Assembly: GCA_017459865.1 (NCBI GenBank)
Contig: JAFUCD010000013.1
Location: forward strand, 1 to 10,757
Direction of reading: 5' to 3'
Length of the DNA stretch: 10,757 nucleotides
Source of the DNA: Oscillospiraceae bacterium
GTDB taxonomy: Bacteria; Bacillota_A; Clostridia; Oscillospirales; Oscillospiraceae
The first letter of the stretch is position 1. Each line of letters opens with the position of its first letter. A program made the position numbers and the translations under genes. The notes under the pieces are model-generated. The model ran no database searches. It was not told the origin of the DNA and saw nothing but the letters and a program-made list of their open reading frames with translations. Positions 1 through 6,389 of this stretch are shown here, piece by piece.

Positions 1-263
1 TAAGGGAATACTACCCCATACGAAAAGAAACCATAGAGCGAGACTTCGGGCTTGCCAAAGAACTCCATGGTTTCCGTTATACACAGGAATATGGCAAGGC
101 GCGGATGGAAGTGAAGGCCGCGCTTACCTTTGCATGCCTAAATCTGAAAAAGCTTGCAAAAAAGAGATGGAAAGAGCAAAGGAAACAGCTCAAAAACACG
201 TTGATCCTTTGCTTTTGGAACCTGTTTCCTGCCAAATACACCGCAAACCCGCTTTTGGCTTGA
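1..263 (+). CDS. IS1182-type transposase, C-terminal part (5' end outside window)
   Basis: Frame 3 is open from the window edge to a TGA at 261-263 and encodes about 86 residues. The visible protein contains RKETIERDFGLAKELHGFRY, then RMEVKAALTFACLNLKKLAK, and ends in a basic, aromatic tail. This is the usual C-terminus of IS1182-family DDE transposases; the Glu of the ETIER segment is probably the third catalytic acidic residue. The start and the first two acidic residues lie outside the window, so I cannot tell whether the element is intact. Its stop codon sits in the loop of a 15-bp-stem hairpin, so transcription may end there. It is the only transposase seen and borders a repeat-rich non-coding stretch. 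The family call rests on motif recognition; an IS5-like relative is the main alternative. Confidence 0.8.
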   Translation, partial: REYYPIRKETIERDFGLAKELHGFRYTQEYGKARMEVKAALTFACLNLKKLAKKRWKEQRKQLKNTLILCFWNLFPAKYTANPLLA

Positions 264-279
264 TCCAAAAGCGGGTTTG
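244..279. terminator. 15-bp hairpin overlapping the transposase stop
   Basis: Arms 244-258 and 265-279 are perfectly complementary, with a six-base loop (259-264) that contains the TGA stop. There is no T-run after it on the plus strand, so it is not a classical intrinsic terminator. It may be an mRNA 3' end structure or an IS end feature. Confidence 0.45.
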
Positions 280-290
280 TCTACGGTCTG
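274..290 (+). repeat. 17-bp repeat, copy 1 (inverted copy at 10611-10627)
   Basis: GGTTTGTCTACGGTCTG occurs here on the plus strand and once more, in inverted orientation, near the other end of the window. In each copy a hairpin with a different stem follows at once or after one base (here 292-313, TTTGCGGCT paired with AGCCGCAAA). The pattern is a constant leader followed by a variable hairpin. I infer a dispersed genomic repeat; the copy number in the genome is unknown. Confidence 0.6.
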
Positions 291-490
291 GTTTGCGGCT
301 CTCAAGCCGCAAATAGAATCCAATCATTTTCGCCGCGCGGCTTTACCGGACGGCGAAAATACCGCTCACGGAGCGGAGGCGGCTCTCATTCAAAAGCCCT
401 TGGCTTTTGAAGCTGAGACGCCGGAGCGGAGTGCAATCCCCTTCGCGTCAAAGCGCGGGAATTACCGCGTCGCGCATGCCTGTGCGACGC

Positions 491-569
491 GGAGAGGAAG
501 AACGGGGAAGCGGATATGGAGCCGGTCGCCAGAGGCATGGCCTTTGGCGAGCTGCGGAATGGAGCGCGC
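491..569 (+). repeat. 79-bp direct repeat, copy 1
   Basis: Identical to 612-690 except for one base (G539 versus A660), at a distance of 121 bp. The unit runs from GGAGAGGAAGAACGGGGAAG through a hairpin (526-550) to GGAATGGAGCGCGC. The only difference falls in the three-base hairpin loop (ATG versus ATA), so the stem is untouched. Confidence 0.9.
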
Positions 570-611
570 AAAACCCAAACCCACTCGAAAGCGACAGGGG
601 CGCTTTTGAGT

Positions 612-690
612 GGAGAGGAAGAACGGGGAAGCGGATATGGAGCCGGTCGCCAGAGGCATAGCCTTTGGCGAGCTGCGGAATGGAGCGCGC
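612..690 (+). repeat. 79-bp direct repeat, copy 2
   Basis: Second copy of the 491-569 unit, with one substitution at the hairpin loop (A660). The 42 bp between the copies holds a separate 13-bp hairpin (581-613, slightly overlapping this copy). Near-identity suggests a recent duplication or homogenisation. Confidence 0.9.
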
Positions 691-701
691 CCGTTCTGAC
701 G

Positions 702-730
702 AAAAAGGCGACAGCCTTTCAGCTGCCGCC
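702..730 (-). terminator. Intrinsic terminator on the minus strand
   Basis: Read on the minus strand, a 9-bp stem (730-722 with 715-707, one G-U pair) and a six-base loop are followed by five Ts (706-702). It would end transcripts coming from the DUF1292 side, or an independent RNA in 731-950. Confidence 0.7.
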
Positions 731-950
731 CCAATCCCGCGATGCCGTGTCAGCCCAATTATAACCTGCACAGGTGGCAGGTGGGTCGCCTCTCCGCGCT
801 TTCACCGCTTCCAACGTCCAACACGGCTCTTGTGACCGGCCGGGAGGCCTGCGATCCGCCGCGGAAGTCCGGCGTCCCTTATAAGTGATGTGGGTCTAAA
901 TGGGCTGCGAGCAGGAAAAGTCTGCTCCACGCACACAGCAGGATCTATAT
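731..950 (-). ncRNA. Candidate structured RNA upstream of a terminator
   Basis: No coding potential is visible between the DUF1292 frame and the minus-strand terminator at 702-730, but the segment folds well. Positions 743-757 pair over 15 bases with two blocks, 901-907 and 933-940, and a side hairpin (909-914 with 922-927) sits between those blocks, giving a three-way junction. Inside are further hairpins: 764-769 with 777-782, 838-841 with 846-849, and 857-861 with 870-874. Length and layout (long closing stem, internal hairpins, terminator) resemble a stand-alone RNA such as a 6S-type RNA or a long 3' UTR. I do not recognise a specific Rfam family. The 5' end is a guess, and no convincing SigA promoter was found. 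Confidence 0.4.
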
Positions 951-1043
951 TCTGTTGTAATGGAACGATCTCCGGGATTATTCAGGCAGTCCGTCCAGAA
1001 AATCGATCACGTCCTGAACTTCCTGGCTGACCTTGTGTACCGT

Positions 1044-1325
1044 TTATTCCTCTTCTTCGTCATCCTCGAGGATGCGCATATAGCTTTCATACACCGCGTC
1101 GAGCTCGTCGTCATCGTCGATGGAGGCGTAGACCTCCTCGCCGTCCTCCTCCTCGATGCGCAGCAGGACGATGCCGAAGTCCGAGTCGGTCTCGTCCATG
1201 TCGGCGGGCAGCGCCGCCAGATACTCCCGGTCGGCATACTCGAACGTGCCGAGGACCTCCAGCTCGAAGGTTTCGCCGTCCTCATCCTCGATGGTCAGAT
1301 AATCGCTGCCGTACGGATCGGTCAT
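1044..1325 (-). CDS. DUF1292 family protein (YrzB-like)
   Basis: This 93-aa, strongly acidic protein starts MTDPYGSDYLTIEDEDGETF. It continues with FEVL/EYADREYLAALPAD-type beta-strand segments and IVLLRIEEEDGEEVYASIDD, which are the hallmarks of DUF1292, a small cytosolic family widespread in Firmicutes and of unknown function. An AGGGGG ribosome binding site lies 8-9 bases before the ATG. A SigA promoter, TTGATT-17-TACAAT, lies 33-61 bases upstream, so it can be transcribed independently of the BofC-domain gene behind it. In many Firmicutes DUF1292 genes sit near ruvX and alaS; those are not in this window. After the TAA the same frame stays open for 21 more codons (see findings). Confidence 0.85.
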   Translation of the reverse strand: MTDPYGSDYLTIEDEDGETFELEVLGTFEYADREYLAALPADMDETDSDFGIVLLRIEEEDGEEVYASIDDDDELDAVYESYMRILEDDEEEE

Positions 1326-1357
1326 GGGAAATGCCCCCTTTGTCTCTCGTTGTCTCT

Positions 1358-1386
1358 ATTGTAGCGGATATGGCAGAGAAAATCAA
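1358..1386 (-). promoter_or_regulatory. SigA promoter for the DUF1292 gene
   Basis: On the minus strand: -35 TTGATT (1386-1381), 17-bp spacer, -10 TACAAT (1363-1358). It lies between the stop of the BofC-domain gene and the DUF1292 start. Confidence 0.75.
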
Positions 1387-1404
1387 GAGCAAAAGTGGTC
1401 GCAT

Positions 1405-1722
1405 TCACGCCTTCAGATCCTCCAGCAGCATCAGCAGCGCCTCGCGGTCGTCCGCGCCGAGTCCGGCGCGCAGCAGCTCGCGGTCGTGCGCGCGCAGCTC
1501 CTGCACGCTGATGTCCGTGATCTCCACGGGCGTGCCGGGCGTATCGGCCGCGTAGACCGCGACATAGCCGCCAGATTCGCGCAGGATATAAGCGCTGCGG
1601 CTCGTCACCTCCGCCGGCATGCCCACGCCCGCGTGGAACGAGCGCACCGTCGCCGCCGCGCAGATCAGCGCCGCGACCCACAGCGCCGCCAGCAGGAGAT
1701 AGATCCCTCTTTTTTTGGTCAT
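1405..1722 (-). CDS. BofC C-terminal-domain protein, membrane anchored
   Basis: The 105-aa protein starts MTKKRGIY and has one hydrophobic segment at about residues 5-23 (LLLAALWVAALICAA), so a short cytoplasmic tail with the rest outside the cell or in the forespore intermembrane space. Residues 45-105 contain YILRESGGYVAVY, EITDISV, ELRAHDRELLRAGL and end LLMLLEDLKA, matching the BofC C-terminal domain (Y.L....G.vavy ... i.di.v..L...Dr.lL..Gi ... LED). In Bacillus, BofC checks SpoIVB protease signalling during SigK activation. This protein lacks the N-terminal BofC domain, so its role here is only inferred. The frame is open 28 codons further upstream, but the ATG at 1722 follows a GGCGGTGG site by five bases and fits the signal anchor. 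A SigE-like promoter lies upstream. Confidence 0.7.
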   Translation of the reverse strand: MTKKRGIYLLLAALWVAALICAAATVRSFHAGVGMPAEVTSRSAYILRESGGYVAVYAADTPGTPVEITDISVQELRAHDRELLRAGLGADDREALLMLLEDLKA

Positions 1723-1767
1723 TTTCGCCACCGCCTGTTCTCGGGAAACTCTGGTAAGTCTGTTTCC

Positions 1768-1795
1768 AGTATGACGCGGCGCGACGGAAATATTC
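1768..1795 (-). promoter_or_regulatory. Possible SigE-type promoter for the BofC-domain gene
   Basis: On the minus strand GAATATT (1795-1789) matches the SigE -35 consensus KMATATT fully. It is followed after 15 bases by CATACT (1773-1768), close to the -10 CATACA. A mother-cell sporulation promoter would suit a BofC-like product. This is a motif match only. Confidence 0.4.
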
Positions 1796-1825
1796 TGAAT
1801 TTTCAAAAATTTTTTATTTCCGGAC

Positions 1826-1854
1826 TGTTCTTCATTGACAAGGTGTGTTATACT
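1826..1854 (+). promoter_or_regulatory. Weak candidate promoter for the PBP gene
   Basis: A TATACT hexamer (1849-1854) could be the -10. The hexamer 17 bases before it (1826-1831) is a poor -35, while the perfect TTGACA at 1835-1840 is too close to TATACT and 14 bases from the later TAATTT (1855-1860). The promoter is probably here, but the exact elements are unclear. Confidence 0.35.
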
Positions 1855-1940
1855 CTAATTTGGAACATTCCGATATCAGGGACTTTTTCCTGCTGTCGAG
1901 TCTTTATCAATACCCCCGATCCGGAGGTGATCGTCACTCT

Positions 1941-4106
1941 ATGGCTTCCAAGGATAAGAAGAAGAAAAGCCCGACCCGGGCCGTGGCAAACGGCGCGGCG
2001 AGCGCGGTGGCAGGCGTGATCGGCACGGTCTTTCGTGTGATCGGCACGGTCCTGCTGGTGCTGCTCGTGACGGGTCTGCTGTTCATGTGTATCTTCGCGT
2101 ATTACGTCAAGACCTGCCTCTCGCCGGAGATGGACGTCAAGCTCGAGGACTTCACGATCCAGCTTTCCAGCTCCATCCTCTATCAGGACGAGAGCGGCGC
2201 GTGGCAGAAGCTGGTGCAGCTCTCCAGCGAGGAGAACCGCATCTGGATCGACTATGAGAACATCCCCAAGGACATCGAGCACGCGGCTGTCGCCATCGAG
2301 GACAAGCGCTTCTATGAGCACAAGGGCGTCGACTGGTACCGCACCACGAGCGCCTTCGTGAACATGTTCCTCGGCATGAAGAGCGACTTCGGCGGCTCCA
2401 CGATCACGCAGCAGCTCATCAAAAACACCACGCAGCAGGATGACATCACCGTGCAGCGAAAGCTGCTGGAGATCTTCCAGGCGCTCGAGCTGGAGAAGAA
2501 ATACTCCAAGGAAGAGATCATGGAGTATTACCTCAACAAGGTCTACTTCGGCGAAGGCTGTTACGGCATCTATACCGCCGCGGACACCTACTTCGGCAAA
2601 ACGCCGGAGCAGCTCACGCTGGCCGAGTGCGCCAGCATCGTCGGCATCACGAACGCGCCGACGAAGTATGACCCCTTCATCAACCAGGAGGAGAACCGGA
2701 AGCGCCGCGTCACGATCCTCGACGAGATGTATGAGCAGGGCTATATCACCAAGTCCGAGCATGACGAGGCCGTGGCGGAGGACCCCGTCTTCGTCCGCAC
2801 GGAGAACGAGCAGAAGCCCGACGTCATATACAATTATTATACCGAGGTCGTCATCAGCGACGTCATCCAGGATCTGATGGAGCAGCGCGGCCTGAGCCGC
2901 GACTCGGCAAAGCAGCTCGTCTATGGCGGCGGCTATCAGATCTATTCCTGCTATGACCCGTCGATCCAGGCCATCGTCGATTCCTATTATACGAACCTCG
3001 ACGCCCTGCCGGGACACCCCTCCGCGAAGGGGCAGCAGTTTGAGTCCGCGATCGTGATCCTCGATCCCTACACCGGCGAGATCAAGGCGCTCTCCGGCGG
3101 CACGGGCGTGAAGGACATCAACTTCGGTCTGAACAGAGCCACGGGCTCGCAGCGTCCGCCCGGATCATCCATCAAGCCTATCGCGGTCTATGGTCCGGCG
3201 ATGGAGCTCGGCCTCATCACGCAGAACACCAAGGTCAGCGACAGCCCCTATGCCAAGCTCTCCGGCAAGCCCGACTGGCTGCCGAAGAACTCCGGCGGCG
3301 GCTATTCCGGCGTCATCACGATCCGCACCGCCCTGCAGAAATCGCTGAACACGGTCTCGGCGCAGATCCTCGATAAGCTCACGCCGCAGACCAGCTATGA
3401 GTTCCTGCAGGAGAAGCTCGGCGTCACCAGTCTCGTCGAGGACGACTGCAACTACGCGCCGCTCGCCCTCGGCCAGCTCACCAACGGCATCACCGTGCGT
3501 GAGATGGCGCAGGCCTACAGCGCCTTCGTCAACGACGGCGTGTTTACCTATTCGCGCACCTACAGCTATGTCACCGACTCCGACGGCAACGTCGTGCTCG
3601 AAAACCCCGCGCGCACCATCACGGCCTTCCAGCCGAACACCGCGTGGAACATGGCGGACATGCTCTATAACGCCGTCAACGCCGGTACCGGCTCTGAGGC
3701 GCGGCTGAGCAATATGCCCGTCGGCGGCAAGACCGGTACGACGTCCGATAACTGGGACCGCTGGTTCGTCGGCTTCACGCCGTATTATGTCGCGGCGGTC
3801 TGGACGGGCTATGACATGCCCGAGGTCATGAACTTCTCCGGCAACCCCGCCTCGCAGATCTGGCGTCTCGTCATGGCGCCGATCCACGAGAACCTGCCGT
3901 ATAAGGATTTCCCGACGCCCGAGATCGGCGCGCCGACCGGCATCTTCGGCAGCTTCTATTTCCCGACCACCACGCCCAAGCCTGACGAGGGCAACACCGG
4001 CGGCGACACCGGCAACACCGGCGGCGGTGGCGGCGACACCGGCAATACCGGCGGCGGCAACACCGGCGGTGGCGGCGGTGGCGACACCGGCGGCGTCGTC
4101 CTGTAG
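1941..4106 (+). CDS. Class A penicillin-binding protein (PBP1A-type), bifunctional transglycosylase/transpeptidase
   Basis: This 721-aa membrane enzyme polymerises lipid II and cross-links peptidoglycan. Start: the ATG at 1941 gives MASKDKKKKS; GGAGGTGATC at 1923-1932 is a long match to the 16S 3' end. The frame is open upstream to 1845 but lacks a better site. Segments: basic cytoplasmic tail 1-20; transmembrane helix within 21-55; glycosyltransferase domain about 85-260 with EDKRFYEH (catalytic Glu120) and GGSTITQQ (151-158); transpeptidase domain about 365-640 with SSIK (Ser409, Lys412), SLN (Ser468, Asn470) and KTGTT (597-601). All catalytic motifs are present. After about residue 684 comes a tail of Gly, Asn, Thr and Asp repeats (GNTGGDTGNTGGGGG), common in clostridial PBP1A proteins and probably disordered in the wall. 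The next gene unit also concerns peptidoglycan. Confidence 0.95.
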   Translation: MASKDKKKKSPTRAVANGAASAVAGVIGTVFRVIGTVLLVLLVTGLLFMCIFAYYVKTCLSPEMDVKLEDFTIQLSSSILYQDESGAWQKLVQLSSEENRIWIDYENIPKDIEHAAVAIEDKRFYEHKGVDWYRTTSAFVNMFLGMKSDFGGSTITQQLIKNTTQQDDITVQRKLLEIFQALELEKKYSKEEIMEYYLNKVYFGEGCYGIYTAADTYFGKTPEQLTLAECASIVGITNAPTKYDPFINQEENRKRRVTILDEMYEQGYITKSEHDEAVAEDPVFVRTENEQKPDVIYNYYTEVVISDVIQDLMEQRGLSRDSAKQLVYGGGYQIYSCYDPSIQAIVDSYYTNLDALPGHPSAKGQQFESAIVILDPYTGEIKALSGGTGVKDINFGLNRATGSQRPPGSSIKPIAVYGPAMELGLITQNTKVSDSPYAKLSGKPDWLPKNSGGGYSGVITIRTALQKSLNTVSAQILDKLTPQTSYEFLQEKLGVTSLVEDDCNYAPLALGQLTNGITVREMAQAYSAFVNDGVFTYSRTYSYVTDSDGNVVLENPARTITAFQPNTAWNMADMLYNAVNAGTGSEARLSNMPVGGKTGTTSDNWDRWFVGFTPYYVAAVWTGYDMPEVMNFSGNPASQIWRLVMAPIHENLPYKDFPTPEIGAPTGIFGSFYFPTTTPKPDEGNTGGDTGNTGGGGGDTGNTGGGNTGGGGGGDTGGVVL

Positions 4107-4137
4107 CATGCGGACCGACCACTTCTGAATATCTGTT

Positions 4138-4172
4138 TTCGCTCCTGACGGCACACCGCCGTCAGGAGCGAA
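4138..4172. terminator. 15-bp hairpin after the PBP gene
   Basis: Arms 4138-4152 and 4158-4172 are perfectly complementary with a five-base loop, 32 bases after the PBP stop. There is no T-run on either side, so it is a weak intrinsic terminator at best, or an mRNA-stabilising hairpin. Its core CCTGACGG/CCGTCAGG also occurs in hairpins of the 9691-9951 array. Confidence 0.5.
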
Positions 4173-4288
4173 TGTGTTCCGAGCGCGCTCGACAGGGAAC
4201 GACGATCTTCGTCAAAGCGGCGTCTTCTGTAAAGAAAAAACGACAACTAAGTGTCTGTTTTCGTGAATTTTAACAAAATCAGAAAAGA

Positions 4289-4305
4289 TTTACAAAACGT
4301 TTACT
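4289..4305 (-). promoter_or_regulatory. Possible WalR (YycF) binding site
   Basis: On the minus strand the sequence reads AGTAAA-N5-TGTAAA, one mismatch from the WalR direct repeat TGTWAH-N5-TGTWAH. It ends 8 bases before the -35 of the operon that encodes the NlpC/P60 hydrolase, and cell-wall hydrolases are typical WalR targets in Firmicutes. Motif match and context only. Confidence 0.4.
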
Positions 4306-4313
4306 TCTACCGA

Positions 4314-4342
4314 TTGACAGAACACACCTAATGTGTTACAAT
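4314..4342 (+). promoter_or_regulatory. Strong SigA promoter of the 96-aa protein / NlpC/P60 operon
   Basis: TTGACA (4314-4319), 17-bp spacer, TACAAT (4337-4342). The expected transcript start is near 4349, giving a leader of about 27 bases. The 4107-4313 interval before it holds the PBP hairpin, a 10-bp palindrome GAGCGCGCTC and AT-rich DNA, but no gene. Confidence 0.85.
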
Positions 4343-4375
4343 TCGGTAACAGCCAAACTCCGGAGGTGTTACATT

Positions 4376-4666
4376 TTGGCAGCGAAAACCAATGACTTGA
4401 TGTACAAGGGACACCCGCTTCGGCGGAAAGACAACTTGATTTATTTCGGCAGTATGGCTGACAAGTACATCATCATGCTTCAGATCCTCGAGACCAAGAA
4501 GGTCAAGGACCTGGACGTGGCGACGCGGGTCGCTGTGCAGCTTCAGCTCACCGACCCGGACTTGAAATCGCGCGACCGCGTAGTCAAAAAGACCGAGAAG
4601 GACGGCCTGTATCCGGCGATGGACGTCGCCGCCGTCTGGCTCGAACGCGCGCTCGCGACAAAATGA
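4376..4666 (+). CDS. Conserved 96-aa protein of unknown function (TTG start)
   Basis: The start is TTG at 4376: GGAGGT at 4362-4367 lies 8 bases before it, and the product then begins MAAKTNDLMYKGHPLRRKDN. The next ATG (4400) is too far from the site. The protein has no signal peptide or membrane helix and is charged, so probably cytosolic. The N-terminal half holds YKGHPLRRKDNLIYFGS and MADKYIIMLQIL, followed by a helical, charged stretch and AAVWLERAL at the end. I recall similar proteins as uncharacterised in related clostridia but know no domain name. It is the first gene of a two-gene operon with the NlpC/P60 endopeptidase (15-base gap), which suggests a link with envelope biology; no function can be assigned from sequence. 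Confidence 0.8.
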   Translation: MAAKTNDLMYKGHPLRRKDNLIYFGSMADKYIIMLQILETKKVKDLDVATRVAVQLQLTDPDLKSRDRVVKKTEKDGLYPAMDVAAVWLERALATK

Positions 4667-4681
4667 GCAAAGGATGATAGG

Positions 4682-6259
4682 ATGACAAAACACTTTCTTC
4701 GGACGTGTCTGAGCCTGGTCCTGTGCCTCGTCATGCTCGCTGTGACGGCAGGGGCCGTCTCCTCGGGTTCGATCACCACCAAGACGGCGGTGAACATCCG
4801 GACAGGCGCGGGTACGTCGAACAGCATCATTGCCACGGTCCCCGCCGGAACGGTGCTGATCTCCGGCGGTCAGACGAACGGCTGGTACAAGGTCGTTTAT
4901 AACGGCACGGTGGGCTATGTCTCCGGTGATTATGTCACGGCCTCGAATACGGCCAGCGGCAGCTTCGGAACCGGCACGGTCGTCGCCTCGGCGGTGAACC
5001 TCCGCTCCGGCGCCGGCACGAACACCAGCGTGATCGCGACGCTCAACAAGGGCGCCACGATGTCCGTCGTCGGTGTCTCCGGCGAATGGTATCAGGTCAA
5101 CTATAACGGCACCACGGGCTACATCAACTCCGCCTATGTCGGGCTGTCCGGTTCCTCCACGCCTGCGCCGTCCCAGGGCGGCACGACGCCTGCCTCCGGC
5201 ACCGCCGGCTCCGTCAAGGGAAACTCCGTCCGCATGCGCTCCGGCGCCGGGACGAGCTATTCCATCCTCGGCACCTATAACAACGGTACTGCGCTGACGA
5301 TCCTCGGCACCGAGAACGGCTGGACGAAGGTCACGCTCGGCGGCGTCACAGGCTATATCCGCTCTGACTATGTCAACGTCGGCAGCGCGGGCGGCAGCAC
5401 CACGCCGACCACCGCGACCACCGGTTACATCAACGGCACCAGCGTGCGCATGCGCGCCGGCGCCAGCACCACGAGTCAGATCCTGGGTACCTACAACACC
5501 GGCACCGCCATGACCATTACGGGCAGCAGCGGCAACTGGTACGCCGTCACCTACAACGGCAGGAACGGTTATGTCTGCAAGGACTATATGACCACCACGC
5601 AGCCGTCTCAGGGCGGCACGACGCCTGCCTCCGGCACGGCGGGTACCGTTAAGGGCAACTATGTCCGCCTGCGTTCCGGCGCCGGAACGAACTATTCGAT
5701 CCTCGGCACCTATAACAACGGCACGCCCCTGACCATCACGGGTACCTCCGGCAGCTGGACCGCCGTGACCATCAACGGCAAATCCGGCTACATGTCCAGC
5801 ACCTACGTCTCTGTCGGCTCCACGCCGGTCGCCAACGGCGGCACGCAGAACAGCGCCAACCCCGCCGGCGGCAACACCGCCGCCACCACCGGCGCCGTGA
5901 TCGTGGAAACGGCAAAGAAGTATCTCGGCTATCCGTATGTCTACGGCGGCATGAGCCCCGCGGGCTTCGACTGCTCGGGCTTTGTCAACTATGTGTACAA
6001 GCTCAACGGCTACTCCATGAACCGCGTCGCCAGCGCCATCTACTACAACAACGGCACTTACGTCGACAAGGCGAATCTGCAGCCGGGCGATCTGGTGTTC
6101 TTCTCGAACTCCAGCGAGAGCGTCGGTCACGTCGGCATCTACATCGGCAACAACCAGATGATCCACGCCTCGACCAGCAAAACAGGCGTTATCATCAGCG
6201 ATCTGGGTTCCAGCTATTACATCCAGCACTATGTAGGCGCCAAGCGGATCATCACCTGA
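4682..6259 (+). CDS. Secreted NlpC/P60 peptidoglycan endopeptidase with five SH3b domains
   Basis: The 525-aa protein begins with a signal peptide (MTKHFLRT, hydrophobic 8-22, likely cut after AGA near residue 25). Five bacterial SH3 repeats follow at about 31-86, 97-154, 176-233, 247-304 and 321-378, each with a V(N/R)xRxGA motif and a GY(V/I/M) end; such domains bind the cell wall. Gly/Thr/Ser/Pro-rich linkers separate them. The NlpC/P60 domain (405-525) has catalytic Cys431 in FDCSGFV, His483 in GHVGIYIG and a third polar residue, His495, in MIHAST. All three are present, so an active gamma-D-glutamyl-diaminopimelate-type hydrolase is expected. The ribosome binding site AAAGGA lies 7 bases before the ATG. 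Repeats 3 and 5, with their QGGTTPASGTAG linker, are nearly identical, pointing to internal duplication. A strong terminator follows. Confidence 0.95.
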   Translation: MTKHFLRTCLSLVLCLVMLAVTAGAVSSGSITTKTAVNIRTGAGTSNSIIATVPAGTVLISGGQTNGWYKVVYNGTVGYVSGDYVTASNTASGSFGTGTVVASAVNLRSGAGTNTSVIATLNKGATMSVVGVSGEWYQVNYNGTTGYINSAYVGLSGSSTPAPSQGGTTPASGTAGSVKGNSVRMRSGAGTSYSILGTYNNGTALTILGTENGWTKVTLGGVTGYIRSDYVNVGSAGGSTTPTTATTGYINGTSVRMRAGASTTSQILGTYNTGTAMTITGSSGNWYAVTYNGRNGYVCKDYMTTTQPSQGGTTPASGTAGTVKGNYVRLRSGAGTNYSILGTYNNGTPLTITGTSGSWTAVTINGKSGYMSSTYVSVGSTPVANGGTQNSANPAGGNTAATTGAVIVETAKKYLGYPYVYGGMSPAGFDCSGFVNYVYKLNGYSMNRVASAIYYNNGTYVDKANLQPGDLVFFSNSSESVGHVGIYIGNNQMIHASTSKTGVIISDLGSSYYIQHYVGAKRIIT

Positions 6260-6280
6260 TTACACCAAGTCAAAACCTTG

Positions 6281-6327
6281 AAAGAGGTCATGAAAAATGC
6301 CAGACATTTTTCATGACCTCTTTTTTT
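6281..6327 (+). terminator. Intrinsic terminator of the NlpC/P60 operon
   Basis: A perfect 19-bp stem (6281-6299 with 6305-6323), a five-base loop and a run of seven Ts (6321-6327) begin 22 bases after the stop codon. Confidence 0.95.
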
Positions 6328-6389
6328 GCAACCACCGCCGGTTTTTCGCGTCCTTATGCGTGAAAGACCGATCGGCAAAGGAGCTTATG

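Larger units (their letters stand above)
291..700. repeat. Non-coding stretch made of many hairpins
   Basis: No credible gene is present; the open frames here run through palindromes. Perfect or nearly perfect hairpins are at 292-313 (9 bp), 326-360 (10 bp, arms 326-335 and 351-360), 362-376 (6 bp), 389-411 (10 bp), 465-492 (12 bp with one G-T pair), 526-550 (11 bp with one G-T pair), 581-613 (13 bp with one G-T pair) and the second copy of the 526 hairpin at 647-671. Stretches between them share similar words such as GCTGCGGAATGGAGCGCGC and GCTGAGACGCCGGAGCGGAG. This looks like REP/BIME-type intergenic repeat DNA. Confidence 0.65.

Noticed and set aside
277..771. Several overlapping frames of 60-110 codons on both strands
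   Set aside because: They consist of palindromes and the duplicated 79-bp unit; Arg/Pro/Ser-rich products, no ribosome binding sites.
900..1364. A 154-codon plus-strand frame over the DUF1292 gene
   Set aside because: It lies opposite a recognised family; the Val/Leu/Asp-rich product is the expected mirror of the acidic DUF1292 protein.
1848..3017. A 389-codon minus-strand frame opposite the PBP gene
   Set aside because: Antisense shadow of a well-supported gene with all catalytic motifs; no start signal.
4328..6229. A 633-codon open frame on the minus strand opposite the NlpC/P60 gene
   Set aside because: It mirrors the GC-rich third positions of the real gene, shows Val/Ala/Gly/Arg-rich low-complexity protein, and has no ribosome binding site or family motif.
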